This document shows positions 37,961 to 38,086 of a stretch of DNA of 38,086 bases, piece by piece. Position 1 is the stretch's first letter, and every line of letters begins with the position of its first letter. Where the stretch lies: the NCBI GenBank assembly GCA_947643285.1, contig CANRVK010000004.1:1-38086 (forward strand), in the 5' to 3' direction. The notes beneath the pieces were generated by a model, which was not told the DNA's origin, ran no database searches, and was given only the letters and a program-made list of their open reading frames with translations. The stretch is from an uncultured Eubacteriaceae bacterium. Lineage in GTDB: Bacteria > Bacillota > Clostridia > Lachnospirales > Lachnospiraceae. Both the position numbers and the translations under genes were made by a program.

Positions 37961-38086
37961 AGTCAAAGGGGAACGCTCCGGCGAGGACGTATTCCAACGA
38001 AGCCGCGCTCTCGCTCCGTTCCAGACGTAGCGGTACTAAATTCGCAAATCCCGCTTCCTCGCGGGTTTGCTCATTAAGTACCAACG
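37961..38086 (+). repeat. Interspersed palindromic element, copy G, truncated by window end
   Basis: agtcaaaggggaacgctccggcgaggacgtattccaacgaagccgcgctctcgctccgttccagacgtagcggtactaaattcgc...; the left flank matches the reverse complement of the right flank of copy C. Confidence 0.88.

Noticed and set aside
1-38086. Complete prophage
   Set aside because: Only tail-type genes; no terminase, portal, capsid, integrase, holin or endolysin recognised, while AAA+ ATPases, DUF4255 and DUF4280 point to an eCIS-type locus.

Overview
AT-rich, Firmicute-like (Lachnospiraceae-like) window dominated by one contractile injection system (eCIS / phage-tail-like) locus, almost entirely on the minus strand. Read 5'->3' on the minus strand: a STAND-type ATPase and a BTAD/SARP-like regulator (separated only by a G9 homopolymer frame break), an AAA+ ATPase, a Lys/Glu-rich protein, then sheath, tube, tail chaperone-like protein, a small DUF6760-like protein, a second tube, a 1447-aa coiled-coil protein in the tape-measure position, LysM adaptor, gpD-like hub, gp5/VgrG-like spike, gp25, two baseplate-J-like proteins, tail protein I, a conserved eCIS accessory protein, a pseudokinase-like membrane protein, a membrane-anchored MORN-repeat protein, DUF4255 tail terminator, a small accessory protein, DUF4280 PAAR-like tip, a degenerate class III cyclase-like sensor, a second AAA+ ATPase, and a coiled-coil protein running off the left edge (missing from the ORF track). 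A LytTR response regulator / GHKL kinase pair lies on the plus strand, divergent from the sheath gene. No capsid, terminase, portal, integrase or lysis gene was recognised. Most notable: (1) at least seven copies of an interspersed palindromic element, in both orientations, whose outer arms and apical stem differ between copies but stay self-complementary; (2) the G9 tract that would fuse the ATPase and BTAD regulator if it were G8 or G11; (3) the pseudokinase plus MORN membrane pair embedded in the baseplate operon; (4) a repeat-containing candidate tape measure; (5) a cyclase-like protein lacking both metal-binding Asp positions. All family calls are by eye from the translations; no database search was run.
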